Below are positions 21,802-31,181 of a DNA stretch of 64,000 nt, one piece after another. This DNA is from Glandiceps talaboti. Lineage: Eukaryota; Hemichordata; Enteropneusta; Spengelidae. Location: the NCBI RefSeq assembly GCF_964340395.1, contig NC_135551.1, positions 814,001 to 878,000 of the forward strand, in the 5' to 3' direction. The notes under the pieces were generated by a model. The model worked only from the letters and a program-made list of their open reading frames with translations. It ran no database searches and was not told the origin of the DNA. Every line of letters begins with the position of its first letter. Position 1 is the stretch's first letter. The translations under genes were made by a program, and so were the position numbers.

Positions 21802-22799
21802 ATGATTCAAGGAAAACAAGGAATACCAACATCAGCAGCTGTACGTGAGAACATAGTGCAAGTGTACAGGGCGGGAAAATCGTATAGTCAAATATCCAAC
21901 ACAAGGTGTGTCGATATCGACAGTGTATTCTCTCTGTAAAAAATTCACCGTTACTGGTGACGTTGCTACTGGAGCAAGAGGACCGAAAGAACGTAAAGTA
22001 CTGACTGATCGTGTTTTACAGTTCATTGAATTTTACAAGAAAACAAAACCAAGCATATATCTGCATGAGATACAAAAGAAACTGGTTGAAGATGGCGTTT
22101 TCACCCGAGACACAGTACCGTGTCTGAATACAATTCACCGCAGTTTGGGATTGTTAAATATGACTAGGAAAAAATTGACAAGTGTTGCTGCAGAATCAGA
22201 AACTGAGTGAAACTTGGAATGGCGCCTAGATTTTATCAAAAGAGTTTCAGAGTACCGACTGGATCAACTCCACTAGTTCGATGAGTCATCGGTTGTTAGA
22301 ATGACAGGAAATCGGGTGTACGGTCACTCTGAGCTAGGACAGCCAGCGATAGAAATTCAACGCTAACGCTAACTACACTATAAACTTATTAACAAGTGCG
22401 TCGAGGATTGACCACGTTGATATTATCGAGGGACCGTCTAATGGAATAGAAATGTTGAATTTTTTTGATGAGGCATTGGCAGCTGTAGACTTTTATCGAA
22501 ACCCATGTTTGACTGAAGGTGACTGTGTTATTCTTGATAACTGTGGATTTCACCACGGCCGAAACACCGAACCAGTGCTACGTGAAATGCTCCATAGACG
22601 CGGTGTTGAATTGATTTTTCAGCCACCCTATAATCCATAGTTTAATGTATGTGAACTCTGCTTTCGGTCAATTAAAATATTCCTTAAAGAGAATGAAGAC
22701 TTTTCGTACAGATATACAGAACTTGCTGTCGCTGAAGGTATTGCTAAAATAAGTCCTGGCGCATGTCGACTGTTTGCCACTGAATGTGGTTATGTCTGA
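21802..22799 (+). pseudogene. IS630/Tc1-type transposase, broken, DD38E-like
   Basis: The pieces follow in order: a paired-type HTH from ATG 21802 (IPTSAAVRENIVQVYRAGKS, then after a frameshift near 21900 VSISTVYSLCKKF); 'LHEIQKKLVEDGVFT' (second HTH); the first catalytic D in FDESSVVRM (about 22276) and GNRVYGHSELGQP; the second D in VILDNCGFHHG; and PPYNP, an in-frame TAG at 22638, then FNVCELCFRSIK with the catalytic E. The frame also breaks near 22210 and again near 22360. Counting through the TAG, 38 residues separate the second D and the E, as reported for the Intruder (DD38E) group rather than DD34E Tc1. It is inactive. The ends of the element were not resolved. Confidence 0.8.
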
Positions 22800-22854
22800 T
22801 CAACTTGTTGCAAGTAAATGACGCAATTTCTAAATTTAGACAGCCATGCAACTT

Positions 22855-23172
22855 CTATTTCGCGGGGGTGGGAGACATGCCGTCGAGTAGAAAAAGTTTT
22901 ACATGTATAAAAGTATTTCCCTTCTGACGAACGTTGTCATTTATTAGTTGACGAAATCTGGCGCTGGTTGGGAGGTCGACTCATTGACCATCTTCATCAT
23001 ACACTTGCAACCGCAGACATGTCATCCGTTTGAGATAGGCAGTCTTGCCAGTTACTTTACTTTCAAAGTCTTTGTACGACATTTGGTTAAATTCGTCCTC
23101 CTCGATATATACAGGGACGATACGGGTGTCGGTATAGTAGAGAAATTCGACTTTGAACATGTACTCAGCCAT
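22855..23172 (-). pseudogene. PB1-like domain fragment with one stop
   Basis: A minus-strand frame from ATG 23172 to TAG 22855-22857 has a single internal TGA (22981-22983) after codon 63. The first part reads MAEYMFKVEFLYYTDTR.. and LRLQVYDEDGQ; after the TGA it continues VDLPTSARFRQL and FIHVKLFLLDGMSP. The tract 'YDEDG-Q-[W]-V-D-L' with the stop at the expected Trp resembles the acidic OPCA turn of PB1-type ubiquitin-like folds, and the frame then continues through two more strand-like segments. This suggests a TGG to TGA nonsense change in an otherwise coherent domain. The source gene is unknown. A + strand open frame over the same bases (22948-23526) is a shadow. The next ~350 bp (23173-23526) has no recognised feature. 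Confidence 0.5.
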
Positions 23173-23526
23173 GATCGCGATTGGGGGCTGTGTTGTAACT
23201 ACGACCGAACACAATCGTGCAGTAACATTAACATTGACATTGCACAATGGTGTCTATTTAGGAAATTGGGAGGTCTCCATGCTGTCAGGATCCCACTGAG
23301 TATGGGCCATAAAACTATACTCGAGTTTTCTTCATACAGAAGAGTTACAATAAACATTGCAACAAACTTGCAAATCAAAACTACAAACATTTTGAACAAC
23401 ATTATCGTTCGTTATTTTGTCGAAACGGCTGTAACAAAATTTCCCTTCATACGGGAGCAATTTCAGTTCATCTCTGGTTGGTCAAAAAACTTAAACAAGA
23501 AAATTACTCAGCTGATCGATCTGTAA

Positions 23527-23872
23527 TTTGTTTGGAACGTTCATAGAGGTGTTTAGATAAAGAATTGTTCATGACATGATGATCCAATCAGTGATATGCA
23601 AAATAGGTATAAAAATGTGTCCTTTTGGTGAAAAATCTTTAATTCAAAAACTACTGAGCAGATTAGGCTAAAATTTGGTTTGAACTTTCTTCAGGGTGTT
23701 TTATTAAGAATTGTTCATGACATGATCACATCAATGATATGCAAATTAGGGCTAAAATGTGTCCTTTTGGTCAAAAATCTATAATTCCATAATTATTGAG
23801 CAGATTGGGTTGAAATTTAATGGGGTGCATGTGGGGATGTGTAGATGAAGCTGTATTCATAACGAGATGATC
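23527..23872 (+). repeat. R1 repeat, left half of a split copy
   Basis: Contains R1 internal modules ('GTTCATGACATGATGATCC', 'TGATATGCAAATTAGGGCT', 'GAGCAGATTGGGTTGAAATT', 'GTAGATGAAGCTGTATTCAT'), ending in ATGATC at 23867-23872. The next R1 bases resume at 28490. The 5' part of this R1 copy is missing. Confidence 0.8.
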
Positions 23873-23949
23873 TTTTGTACAACCGACATTTGTAATAATT
23901 GCCGAAATTTGTAATGAATCGAAAGTTGTAATAAAATTGCTGACATTTG

Positions 23950-25081
23950 CAGGGTTTTACATCAATTTTGGGTTATGGGGGTCCTTGGGACCCAGGGTCT
24001 GAAAATTTGGGGGTCCCACCTGCAAATCTGGGGGTCATTCACAAAATCAAGAAATTAATGTCTATGAAATAAGGAAATAGTATACTGGAGAGATCAAAAT
24101 AAATATTACTTAAGTTTAACGCCAGTCTTTATTCATCCATGATGCGATAAGAACAACTTTGTTATACAATAATACATGTACATTTTTTGGGTAGTTTGTA
24201 CTTTACATTACCAGCTGCTCCTACAGAAAACATTCTAGCTGCTTCAAGGAAGTCAAAGTCATCTGTGACAGGGCCAACCAGTTTAATAAACATTAACCTG
24301 TTTAGTCTAAGAGGATTCAGCCTATTTCTGGCCCTTTGTTTGATTGCATTCTGTACTGAGAATCCTCTCTCACAAGGTTTATTTGCAGTTAGGTCTGACT
24401 TCATAGACAACACACGAACGCTGTTAATGTGACTTCTAGAGTCTTGATGTCGTGTAAGAGTTGAGTTCCGGAAATTTGTACACCCTTCAGTGAAGGGATT
24501 TTTTGCTTTCGCTTTCAAACAAACCTCGCATTCCATGACGTTACGTTCTGACAGGTAACGAAGCCATTTAAAACGACTGAGCCACCCACAGTTAAATGTT
24601 CGATCCTTCATTGGTAAACCCGATGACTTCTCACTAGTACCATGAGTACTGGCTGGTGATGCTTCTACGGTAGGATCTGTGTTTGACTGCCTGCCGCCGA
24701 AGAAACAGCGGAGGTCGGTCTGTCGCCTCGGAGCAGTGGCCATTTTTAAAAGTTGAGAACCGTTGAAAACGTTAACCCAACCAGAAACAAGTTAACAGTT
24801 TGAAAAAGTATCAAAACAAAGCGCCCATGCAGTATATATCTTGCTATTGGTGTAAATGGTGATGGCCTTATGAATAAATAATGAGGTTCCGGAGCATTTC
24901 ATTTCAAATTGGGGGGTTTCTAATGTAATCAGAATCTCATGTGAGCACTTCAAACGGAGGGGCTATAATATCGTATGCCAAAATTCCTGCGTCCCATAGG
25001 ATGCAGTTCTGATTTTTATCAGGGTCCCAAGGTCATAATTATGCGTAAAAGACGCAATATATTGCATCGTGTAAAACCCTG
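23950..25081 (-). mobile_element. hAT-like element inside the FB left arm
   Basis: The 1,132-bp insert has termini CAGGGTTTTACA at the left and TGTAAAACCCTG at the right. It is flanked by CATTTG on both sides (23944-23949 and 25082-25087); that word is part of the satellite unit it inserted into. The flanks rejoin as a normal satellite unit (GACATTTG/TAATAAATTGCC). It carries one intact minus-strand frame with hAT N- and C-terminal motifs. The 6-bp duplication is shorter than the usual 8 bp of hAT elements. Confidence 0.8.
24162..24743 (-). CDS. Internally deleted hAT transposase-like ORF
   Basis: An uninterrupted 193-codon frame starts at ATG 24743. Residues ~48-108 form a TTF/BED-like zinc finger of the ZNF862-like hAT family: CGWLSRFKWLRYLSERN, C72-x2-C75, NPFTEGCTNFRNSTLTRH with H99-x5-H105. 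Residues ~119-158 (TANKPCERGFSVQNAIKQ.., LMFIKLVGP) match the extreme C-terminal dimerisation segment of the same family. The several-hundred-residue RNase H-like catalytic domain between them is absent, yet the frame is preserved. This could be a non-autonomous derivative that happens to stay open, or a protein kept for DNA binding and dimerisation. An intron is unlikely given the short distance. The last ~20 residues (YKLPKKCTC) are unlike the family. Confidence 0.7.
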   Translation of the reverse strand: MATAPRRQTDLRCFFGGRQSNTDPTVEASPASTHGTSEKSSGLPMKDRTFNCGWLSRFKWLRYLSERNVMECEVCLKAKAKNPFTEGCTNFRNSTLTRHQDSRSHINSVRVLSMKSDLTANKPCERGFSVQNAIKQRARNRLNPLRLNRLMFIKLVGPVTDDFDFLEAARMFSVGAAGNVKYKLPKKCTCIIV

Positions 25082-25429
25082 CATTTGTAATAAATTGCCG
25101 ATATTTGTAATAAATTCTGTGAACGACAATTGTAATAAAAATAGCCGATATTTGTAATACGATTTCAGAAAAAAATGTGGAATAAACCTGCCGAAATTGG
25201 TAATAAAAAAAACGTTAAGGGGGTTCCTCTCTGACTAGTACTTTCAAAGAAATGGAGTTACTCATTCTAAAGTTAGAAGGGATATAAAATATCGTCATTA
25301 CAGGTTTCCTAGAATTAATTTACAACCATTATGTCATTCTTAGGCCACTTATCCCCTTGAGTCTTCATCAATCAATCAATCAATCAATCAATCAGTCATA
25401 CAATCAGTCAATAATAAGTCTACTTATCT

Positions 25430-26240
25430 ACCTATCTACTTACTTACTTACCTACTAGTACCTACATTATCTACCCAGCAGTACTCTTTTACCCCTCATG
25501 TACCAACCCATCAGTTCAAATCATAAATCTATCTCTTGATAAACACGTCGTGCTTGAATGAACGATGGTATATTTTAATCATTGGCGGACATGTTGTTAA
25601 ATTGACTTAGTCAAAAAAATAACTGGTTGGTTGGTTGGTTGACGGTTGGACGGACAGACGGGCGTATGGAGGGTAACAAATAATGTATAAAGTAATTTCA
25701 ATCAGTTTTCTAACTAGAATTTATCTAGTTTTTGAATGCTACTTCGTCTAGTGTACAGGCGGTGAATACATGAGTTGTTTGTGATTGTGAAGCACTGAAG
25801 GCTATTATCTTTTGAATGATGAGTGAATGCGTATGCGTGCTAGCAAGCGAGTGAGTGATCATGAGTGAGTGAGTGGGTGAGCGATTCAGCCAGTTAGTTA
25901 GCAAACACATTGCGAAATAATCTATCCATATTAGAGATCTCACCTAAAGTACTTTGATTATCAACAAACTGATTTCTCTATCGATCATCCAATCAGTAAA
26001 TAACATATCTACTTAGCTACATACTTATATCCCAACCTTCCTACCTAGTAGACCTACTGGTACCTACATTATCTACCCAGCGGTACTCTTTTACTCCACA
26101 TTTTCCAACCCATCAGTCCAAATCATCAATCCATCTCATCAACACTTCATGCTTGTATGCTCGAATGTATATATTTTAATCGATGCGGACAAGTGTTGAA
26201 TGGTTGGTTGGTTGGTTGGTTGACTACCAACAAATTGATT
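25430..26240 (+). repeat. Direct duplication inside FB core
   Basis: About 200 bp is present twice: 'TACCTACATTATCTACCCAG', 'CAGTACTCTTTTAC', 'CCAACCCATCAGT', 'TATATTTTAATC' and (GGTT)n occur at 25440-25640 and again at 26040-26225, with moderate divergence. Between the copies lies ~400 bp with (GAGT)n-like runs. No coding potential is evident. Confidence 0.65.
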
Positions 26241-27079
26241 TCTCTAGAAAACATAGAAACAGTGATTTCACAACAAATAGTCATTTTAAGGTGCATTTGG
26301 AGGCAAAAATTGAAAGCTTCATAATGGCTTAAGAAGTAATTGTTATCGATAATTTTTAAAAACAATTTAGTATATCAATAAGTCTACATCGATATATTCT
26401 TGTCTGTGAGTGTGAAAAGATTAATATGCATAAAGGCGAATATTTCAGACAGCATACATTACGGACACTTGGTGTTATGGATACTGTATAACGCTATATC
26501 TCACCAAAGTCTAGAACACACACACCAGTTTCCAGTTTCAATTATACGTAGCACCGATGAGCACACCTAAAGTTCTCTATTAAACCGAAATGACTTCACT
26601 GTATCTGCAAGAGTAATGCCACTATACCAATGTTACAGATACTATCAGATATGTTCTGGTGACATACGCAACTGAGTTCTTAGGTCTACTTGATGTCCTC
26701 TAATGTATTTACTGGCTTCAAAAAAAGTTGTTTAAGTTAGTCCGTGAACTAATTAATTGTACTTATGTATAAAAAGAAACATAAACGCTTGCCAATATTT
26801 GTCTGATGGTTTTATTAACACAAGCCTATGACAGGCCAACCAACGATAAACTCTGATATGTAAAGAAAGAATTTTGGATTTGAATCATAGAAGTAAATAC
26901 ATAATAATATAGTTCTGTATCCATTTTTCTTGCTAAATACCGACGCAAAACTTCCCTGGCTTGTAGACTCAGTTATTACACAGGGAATTTTAATAATTTC
27001 AAAGTTTCTTAGATTCAGGTGTTTAATTTGTTGAAATATAGGAATGGTGAAGATGGGGCATTGATTGTAAATTTTATAA

Positions 27080-27240
27080 TTTGTCAGTTTTATTACAAAT
27101 GTCGGCAATTGTATTACAAATATCGGCAATGTTATTACAAATGTTGTTAGTTTATTACAAATGTCGTTAGTTTATTACAAATGTCGGCAATTTTATTACA
27201 AGTTTTCAACAACTTTTTTACAAGTGTACTCGTAATTGCT
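27080..27240 (-). repeat. FB internal satellite array (short)
   Basis: About seven units of the FB satellite on the minus strand (read on + as TATTACAAATGTCGGCAA and TTATTACAAATGTCGTTAG), alternating 21-bp 'TTGCC' and 20-bp 'CTAAC' types. The same array is much longer (over 500 bp) in the copy at 63465. Confidence 0.85.
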
Positions 27241-27784
27241 ACAAAGAATTTGTAATGTTATATATAGTGGCCACAACAATAGTGCTGTTATAAAACATTC
27301 CAGAAGTTCAAAATTGAAATATACAAAATACTGATTTGATTGAAATGGAGATATGGTTTAATTATTTTAGAGAAAGGGATTGGGGTGACGTTATTCTCCC
27401 CTTTTTCTGTCTTTCATCTAAATCAGAACTCATGAACTCTTTCCCGGCTCTACTGGTCAACTATCCCTGAAATCCCTTCATATCAGATTTAAAATGATGA
27501 ACTACTACCTATAGTGCACAGCTCACTAAACCGTGCACATCTTCAAAAACGCCACTAAATTGAATAGCTTGATGAAGATTTGAAAATCACTGTAATGATA
27601 TGAAAGGGGAATGCTGTACTCAAACATTGATAGTATAAGTCAAATCGATTCATTCAGTGGCGGTGAATCTCACAAATTCCATGTAAATGTCACGTGAACA
27701 CATATTTTCTAATATATTCTGTTGAATTGCAAAGTATCCCTGGCAACTTGCAAAATATAAGCAAACTCCACTAAGATTTATAAA

Positions 27785-28020
27785 GTGTACATTCATTCAT
27801 CCATCCATCCATCCATTAATTAATTAATTAATTAATTAATTTGTTCGTTCATTGATTGATTTATTGATTGATTAATTCATTCATTTCTTTATTCGTTAAT
27901 TTGTTCGTTTGTTCACCCATTCTTGCACTTCCTCATCACATACATACCGGTACATACATACATACATACATACATACATACATACATACATACATACATA
28001 CACACATGCACATACATACA

Positions 28021-28051
<31 letters not shown>

Positions 28052-28060
28052 GTTCATACA

Positions 28061-28096
<36 letters not shown>

Positions 28097-28110
28097 TGTA
28101 TGCAGATTGA
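27785..28110. repeat. Tetranucleotide runs in the FB core
   Basis: (CATT)n/(ATCC)n, (AATT)n, (ATTG)n and a long (CATA)n tract with a few CACA and GTTC interruptions. The same series appears inverted in FB copy 2 (62370-62880), with different lengths. The predicted 'YIHTYIHT' and 'MYVCMYVC' peptides are artefacts. Confidence 0.9.
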
Positions 28111-28495
28111 TTGAAATATTAATAACTGTTAACTGTTCAATTAATTATTATATTAATCAGTTCAATTAATGCTTGTTTAATCTACTTTCATTTGACGTGA
28201 TGTTTTTGCAATCTTGTATTTCTTTATTTAGCTAACCCATTTTTTAGTGTGGAAGGAAGGACCCTCCTTAATGTCATTTTTTATTACAAATTTTTGCAAT
28301 TTTATTACGTTTTTTTCTGAAATTTATTACAAATATCGGCAAGTTTTATTACATTTGTCGTTCATAGAAATTATTACAAATTTCGGCAATAATAACAAAT
28401 TTCGGTTTATTACATGAAAAAAGTGATTTTTATTTCAAATATCAGCGTTATTACAAATTTCGGCAATTATTACAAATGTCTGTTGTACAATGATC

Positions 28496-28869
28496 CCATC
28501 AGTGATATGCAAATTAGGCCTAAAAATCTCAATTTTGGTCAAAAACATATCTTGAAACTGCATGGTGAATGGGTTGAAACTTGGAGGGGATGTTTCTGGA
28601 GATGTTATTCTGCAGTTATTGTTGAAAACATTTCAACACAATTGGCCCAAACAACCATGACCACACCCTTAGCAACAGTGAAATGTTGATGCATATCACA
28701 AAGATAACAGGGATGGGTATGGATGGTGTATATTACAAAGATGAGAAGTGGGAAGGTAGACAAGTTAGCTAAAGATTCGAAAAATGTCTGCAAATATCCC
28801 TAGCAACAAGACTATGTCCATAGCAACAACCATACAGTAATTATTGTGCTACAACACCATTTGATGCTG
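28496..28869 (+). repeat. R1 repeat, right half of the split copy
   Basis: Resumes R1 (CCATCAGTGATATGCAAATT) directly after the FB duplication and matches the 5173-6075 copy through 'CTTGAAACTGCATGGTGA', 'CAACCATGACCACACCCTTA' and 'TTGTGCTACAACACCATTTG'. It ends where a new, complete R1 copy starts. Confidence 0.8.
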
Positions 28870-30015
28870 TTTTTAGCACAACTGAACTGAGGTTCAGTAG
28901 TGCTATAGGGATCGCCCGGCGTCTGTCTGTGTGTGTGGATGTGTGTGTGTGTGTGTGTAAACAACTTAAAGTCCAAAACCGCTGAACCGATTGCCATGAT
29001 ATTTAGTGGGTCCATTACCTTGGGTGTCTAGTTGGGAAATTGTTCAAATGAAAATGATCTTACCACCGGTTTGTGATTTGGGTCAAAAAATATTACTTTT
29101 GGCCAAAAAACTTAAACTCAAAAACTACTGGGCAGATTGGGCTGAAATTTAGGGTGTTTTTACTAAGAATTGTTCATAACATGATGGTCCCGTTAGTGAT
29201 ATGCAAATTACGGCTAAAAATGTGTCTTTTTGGTCAAAAATCTATAATTCCAAAACCACTGAGCAGATTGGGTTGAAATTTAATGGGAATGCATTTAGGG
29301 ATGTATTGACGAAGAAGTATTAAGCATACAATGATTCCATGAGTGATATGCAAATTAGGTGTAAAAATGTTCAATTTTGGTCAAAAACTTATATCTCAAA
29401 AAGTACTTGGTCTGTGAATCTGAAACTTGGTGAGATGTTTCTGAAAGTGTTATTCTGCCGATTTTCTTCAGAACAATTTGACAAAATTGGCCCTAACAAC
29501 CATGACTCCGCCCTTAGCAACAACCTAAATGGCGGTATATTTTGGTTAAATAACAACATCTTCTGGTAGGCAAGCGAGTAAACATTTTTAAAAAATGTAT
29601 GCAAATATCCTGAGCAACCATGATCACGCCCATAGTAACAGCAAAACGGTCTTGTATTTCACAATGATAACAATGGGGATTAATAGACAATTGAATAAAC
29701 ATTCCTAAAATGTATGTAAATTTGCCTAGCAACATGACCACGGCCATAGCAATAACCAAATGATCACATATATTGCAAAGATAATATCAGGGTTTCATAC
29801 ACAGGTGAAGAAAAAGATTAAAAAATGTATGCAAATATATCTAGCAATATGACCACGCCCATAGTAACAGCCAAATGATCGCGTATATCACAAAGATAGC
29901 AACATGTTTGGATAGGGAACTGGATTCAGCAAATGAACACCTATTGTTAGCATTGACTAGCATATGGATAAACATTTGTAAAAACTGTATAGGTGTGCTA
30001 CAACGGCATTGGCAG
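28870..30015 (+). repeat. R1 repeat, full length reference copy
   Basis: About 1.15 kb. It holds the start hairpin (TAGCACAACTGAACT / AGGTTCAGTAGTGCTA), CTGT and GT runs, 'GTAAACAACTTAAAGTCC', and three internal ~160-bp modules each with a 'GGGCTGAAATTT'-type phrase and a 'GATATGCAAATTA' word. Four AGCAAC/CCATAGCAACAGCC modules follow, with the end 'GTGTGCTACAACGGCATTGG'. It lies just upstream of the last TAB exon. Confidence 0.85.
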
Positions 30016-30191
30016 TATTTTTACTGAATGGCATTTATTTGTTGCCATCAATTTCTATTAAGTCATGTCTCCATTCAGTCACATAGAAGTAAAGTATTTT
30101 GAAAGGGAGGGGAGACTGTGTGTTCTACGAAGACTTGTTATAGTCCTCAGGTAAATTCTAGTTGACACTGATATATTTTTCTGACTTTCAG

Positions 30192-30409
30192 CATCAATGC
30201 CACCGACACCACCCCAAGCCCCACCAACACCAACTTCATCACATTGTCCTGGTGCTGGTGCTGGTGCTGGTGCAGCATCAACAACAGTGGGAGAGGTTGG
30301 AGTACTGGATTCTGAAGAAGGTCAGCAGTGGAGTTGTGTTCATTGTACATTTCTCAATCATCCTGCATTAGACAAATGTGAATGTTGTGAAATGCCAAGA
30401 GTTGTCTAG
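30192..30409 (+). CDS. TAB2/3: TAB2/TAB3 homologue, last exon with NZF zinc finger
   Basis: The acceptor TTTTTCTGACTTTCAG precedes the exon, whose first two bases complete the Ser codon opened at 20102. It encodes a Pro/Thr-rich stretch ([15 protein letters not shown]), a short (GA)n run (GAGAGAGA), an acidic lead-in (LDSEEGQQ) and the NZF finger [17 protein letters not shown].. ..EMPRVV, with stop TAG at 30407-30409. The zinc ligands are C-x2-C-x10-C-x2-C; the Thr-Phe pair after the second Cys is the ubiquitin-contact dipeptide of NZF domains. In vertebrate TAB2/3 this finger binds Lys63-linked ubiquitin chains and recruits TAK1. The last CxxC reads C-E-C-C where vertebrates have C-E-Q-C. 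The proline/GA linker is longer than in vertebrates. Confidence 0.93.
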
Positions 30410-31181
30410 GTGCTATGTTGGTCATTGACCAATCAAAATCTTTGATACTTATATGGAATTCTTCCTTAGGCAATAGTAGAGACTGTACTATATACTTACA
30501 GTTGTTGGTTCTTGCATAGATGATATATGACAATTATGCTTTGAAAGATTTTATATTTTTATGGTAGAAACTTCAGTACACTTTTTAATCTGCATTTTTG
30601 CCATTGTCTTTTTCCTTGCTGCTAATGTGTAGGCTAGAGAATTGAACTAGGTGTGTTGTGAAAATCTCTTTAATAAGTCAAGTCTTTGTGCATTGGGAAC
30701 TGTGCAAAGTAAGCAATGAAAATTTAAAAATTATCACAATTCTATGTGTTATGCCAAGTCCATGTGTATAGACAATTTAATGACAATTTATATGGGTGTA
30801 TTTCAGTAACCTACATGTATAGCAAGTTTTTAACAGTTCAAATTGTGATGCATTGTATGCAAACTCCTTCAAAGTCAAATGTTGATATGTTGAATGCAAA
30901 CTTTGCTCCACTTGTGATACATTGTATTACAATGCCAAATGAAAGAATAGAATTTGTATTTTGATAAATGAGGAACTCTGACAAAGGATTGATAATTTTC
31001 TACCATACTCTGTGTTCAAATAATTTGAGACCATTCTAATTGTATATGTACCTTTAAACTGTACGACTACAAAGTAATTATGTTTATAACTACATGTATA
31101 TCAGTATTGTAAAGATGTTAAATCAAGCAAATTTGTCCAGCATAATGTAACACATTTTATTATAACCTTAGTTCTTAGTTT
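30410..31181 (+). other. TAB2/3: Probable TAB 3' UTR and downstream flank
   Basis: About 770 bp of non-repetitive, T/A-rich sequence after the stop codon, with no R-family words. It is the only long unique stretch near the gene's end and is likely 3' UTR at least in part. I did not find a canonical AATAAA on the + strand before the next repeat at 31182, so the cleavage site is not placed. Confidence 0.5.

Larger units (their letters stand above)
23873..28489. mobile_element. FB copy 1: fold-back-like element with satellite-type inverted ends
   Basis: The element sits in an R1 repeat with a perfect 6-bp duplication ATGATC (23867-23872 and 28490-28495). Its ends are ~220-bp inverted repeats: the left begins (TTT)TGTACAACCGACATTTG, the right, read inward, TGTACAACAGACATTTG. 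Both arms are built from 20/21-bp words (GACATTTGTAATAAAATTGCC type) and both end near 'CATTAAGGAGGGTCCTT'. The interior has a core with tetranucleotide runs (27250-28265), a satellite array (27080-27240), and a second core (25230-27060) with a partial internal duplication. No transposase is visible. A hAT-like element at 23950-25081 interrupts the left arm; without it the element is ~3.5 kb. A second copy starts at 61974. Tandem-repeat inverted arms recall Drosophila Foldback/Galileo elements, but relatedness is not shown. Confidence 0.78.

Noticed and set aside
22948-23526. 192-codon + strand ORF as a gene
   Set aside because: It overlaps, in antisense, the more coherent PB1-like frame and runs into R1 repeat DNA. 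No domain was recognised.
27868-28169. YIHTYIHT, MYVCMYVC and SFIHSFIH peptides (also at 62286-62983)
   Set aside because: They are translations of tetranucleotide microsatellites within the FB cores.
23873-28489. Maverick/Polinton, suggested by the 6-bp duplication and long inverted ends
   Set aside because: No integrase, polymerase, protease or capsid coding is present. The ends are not AG..CT, and the arms are made of satellite units.
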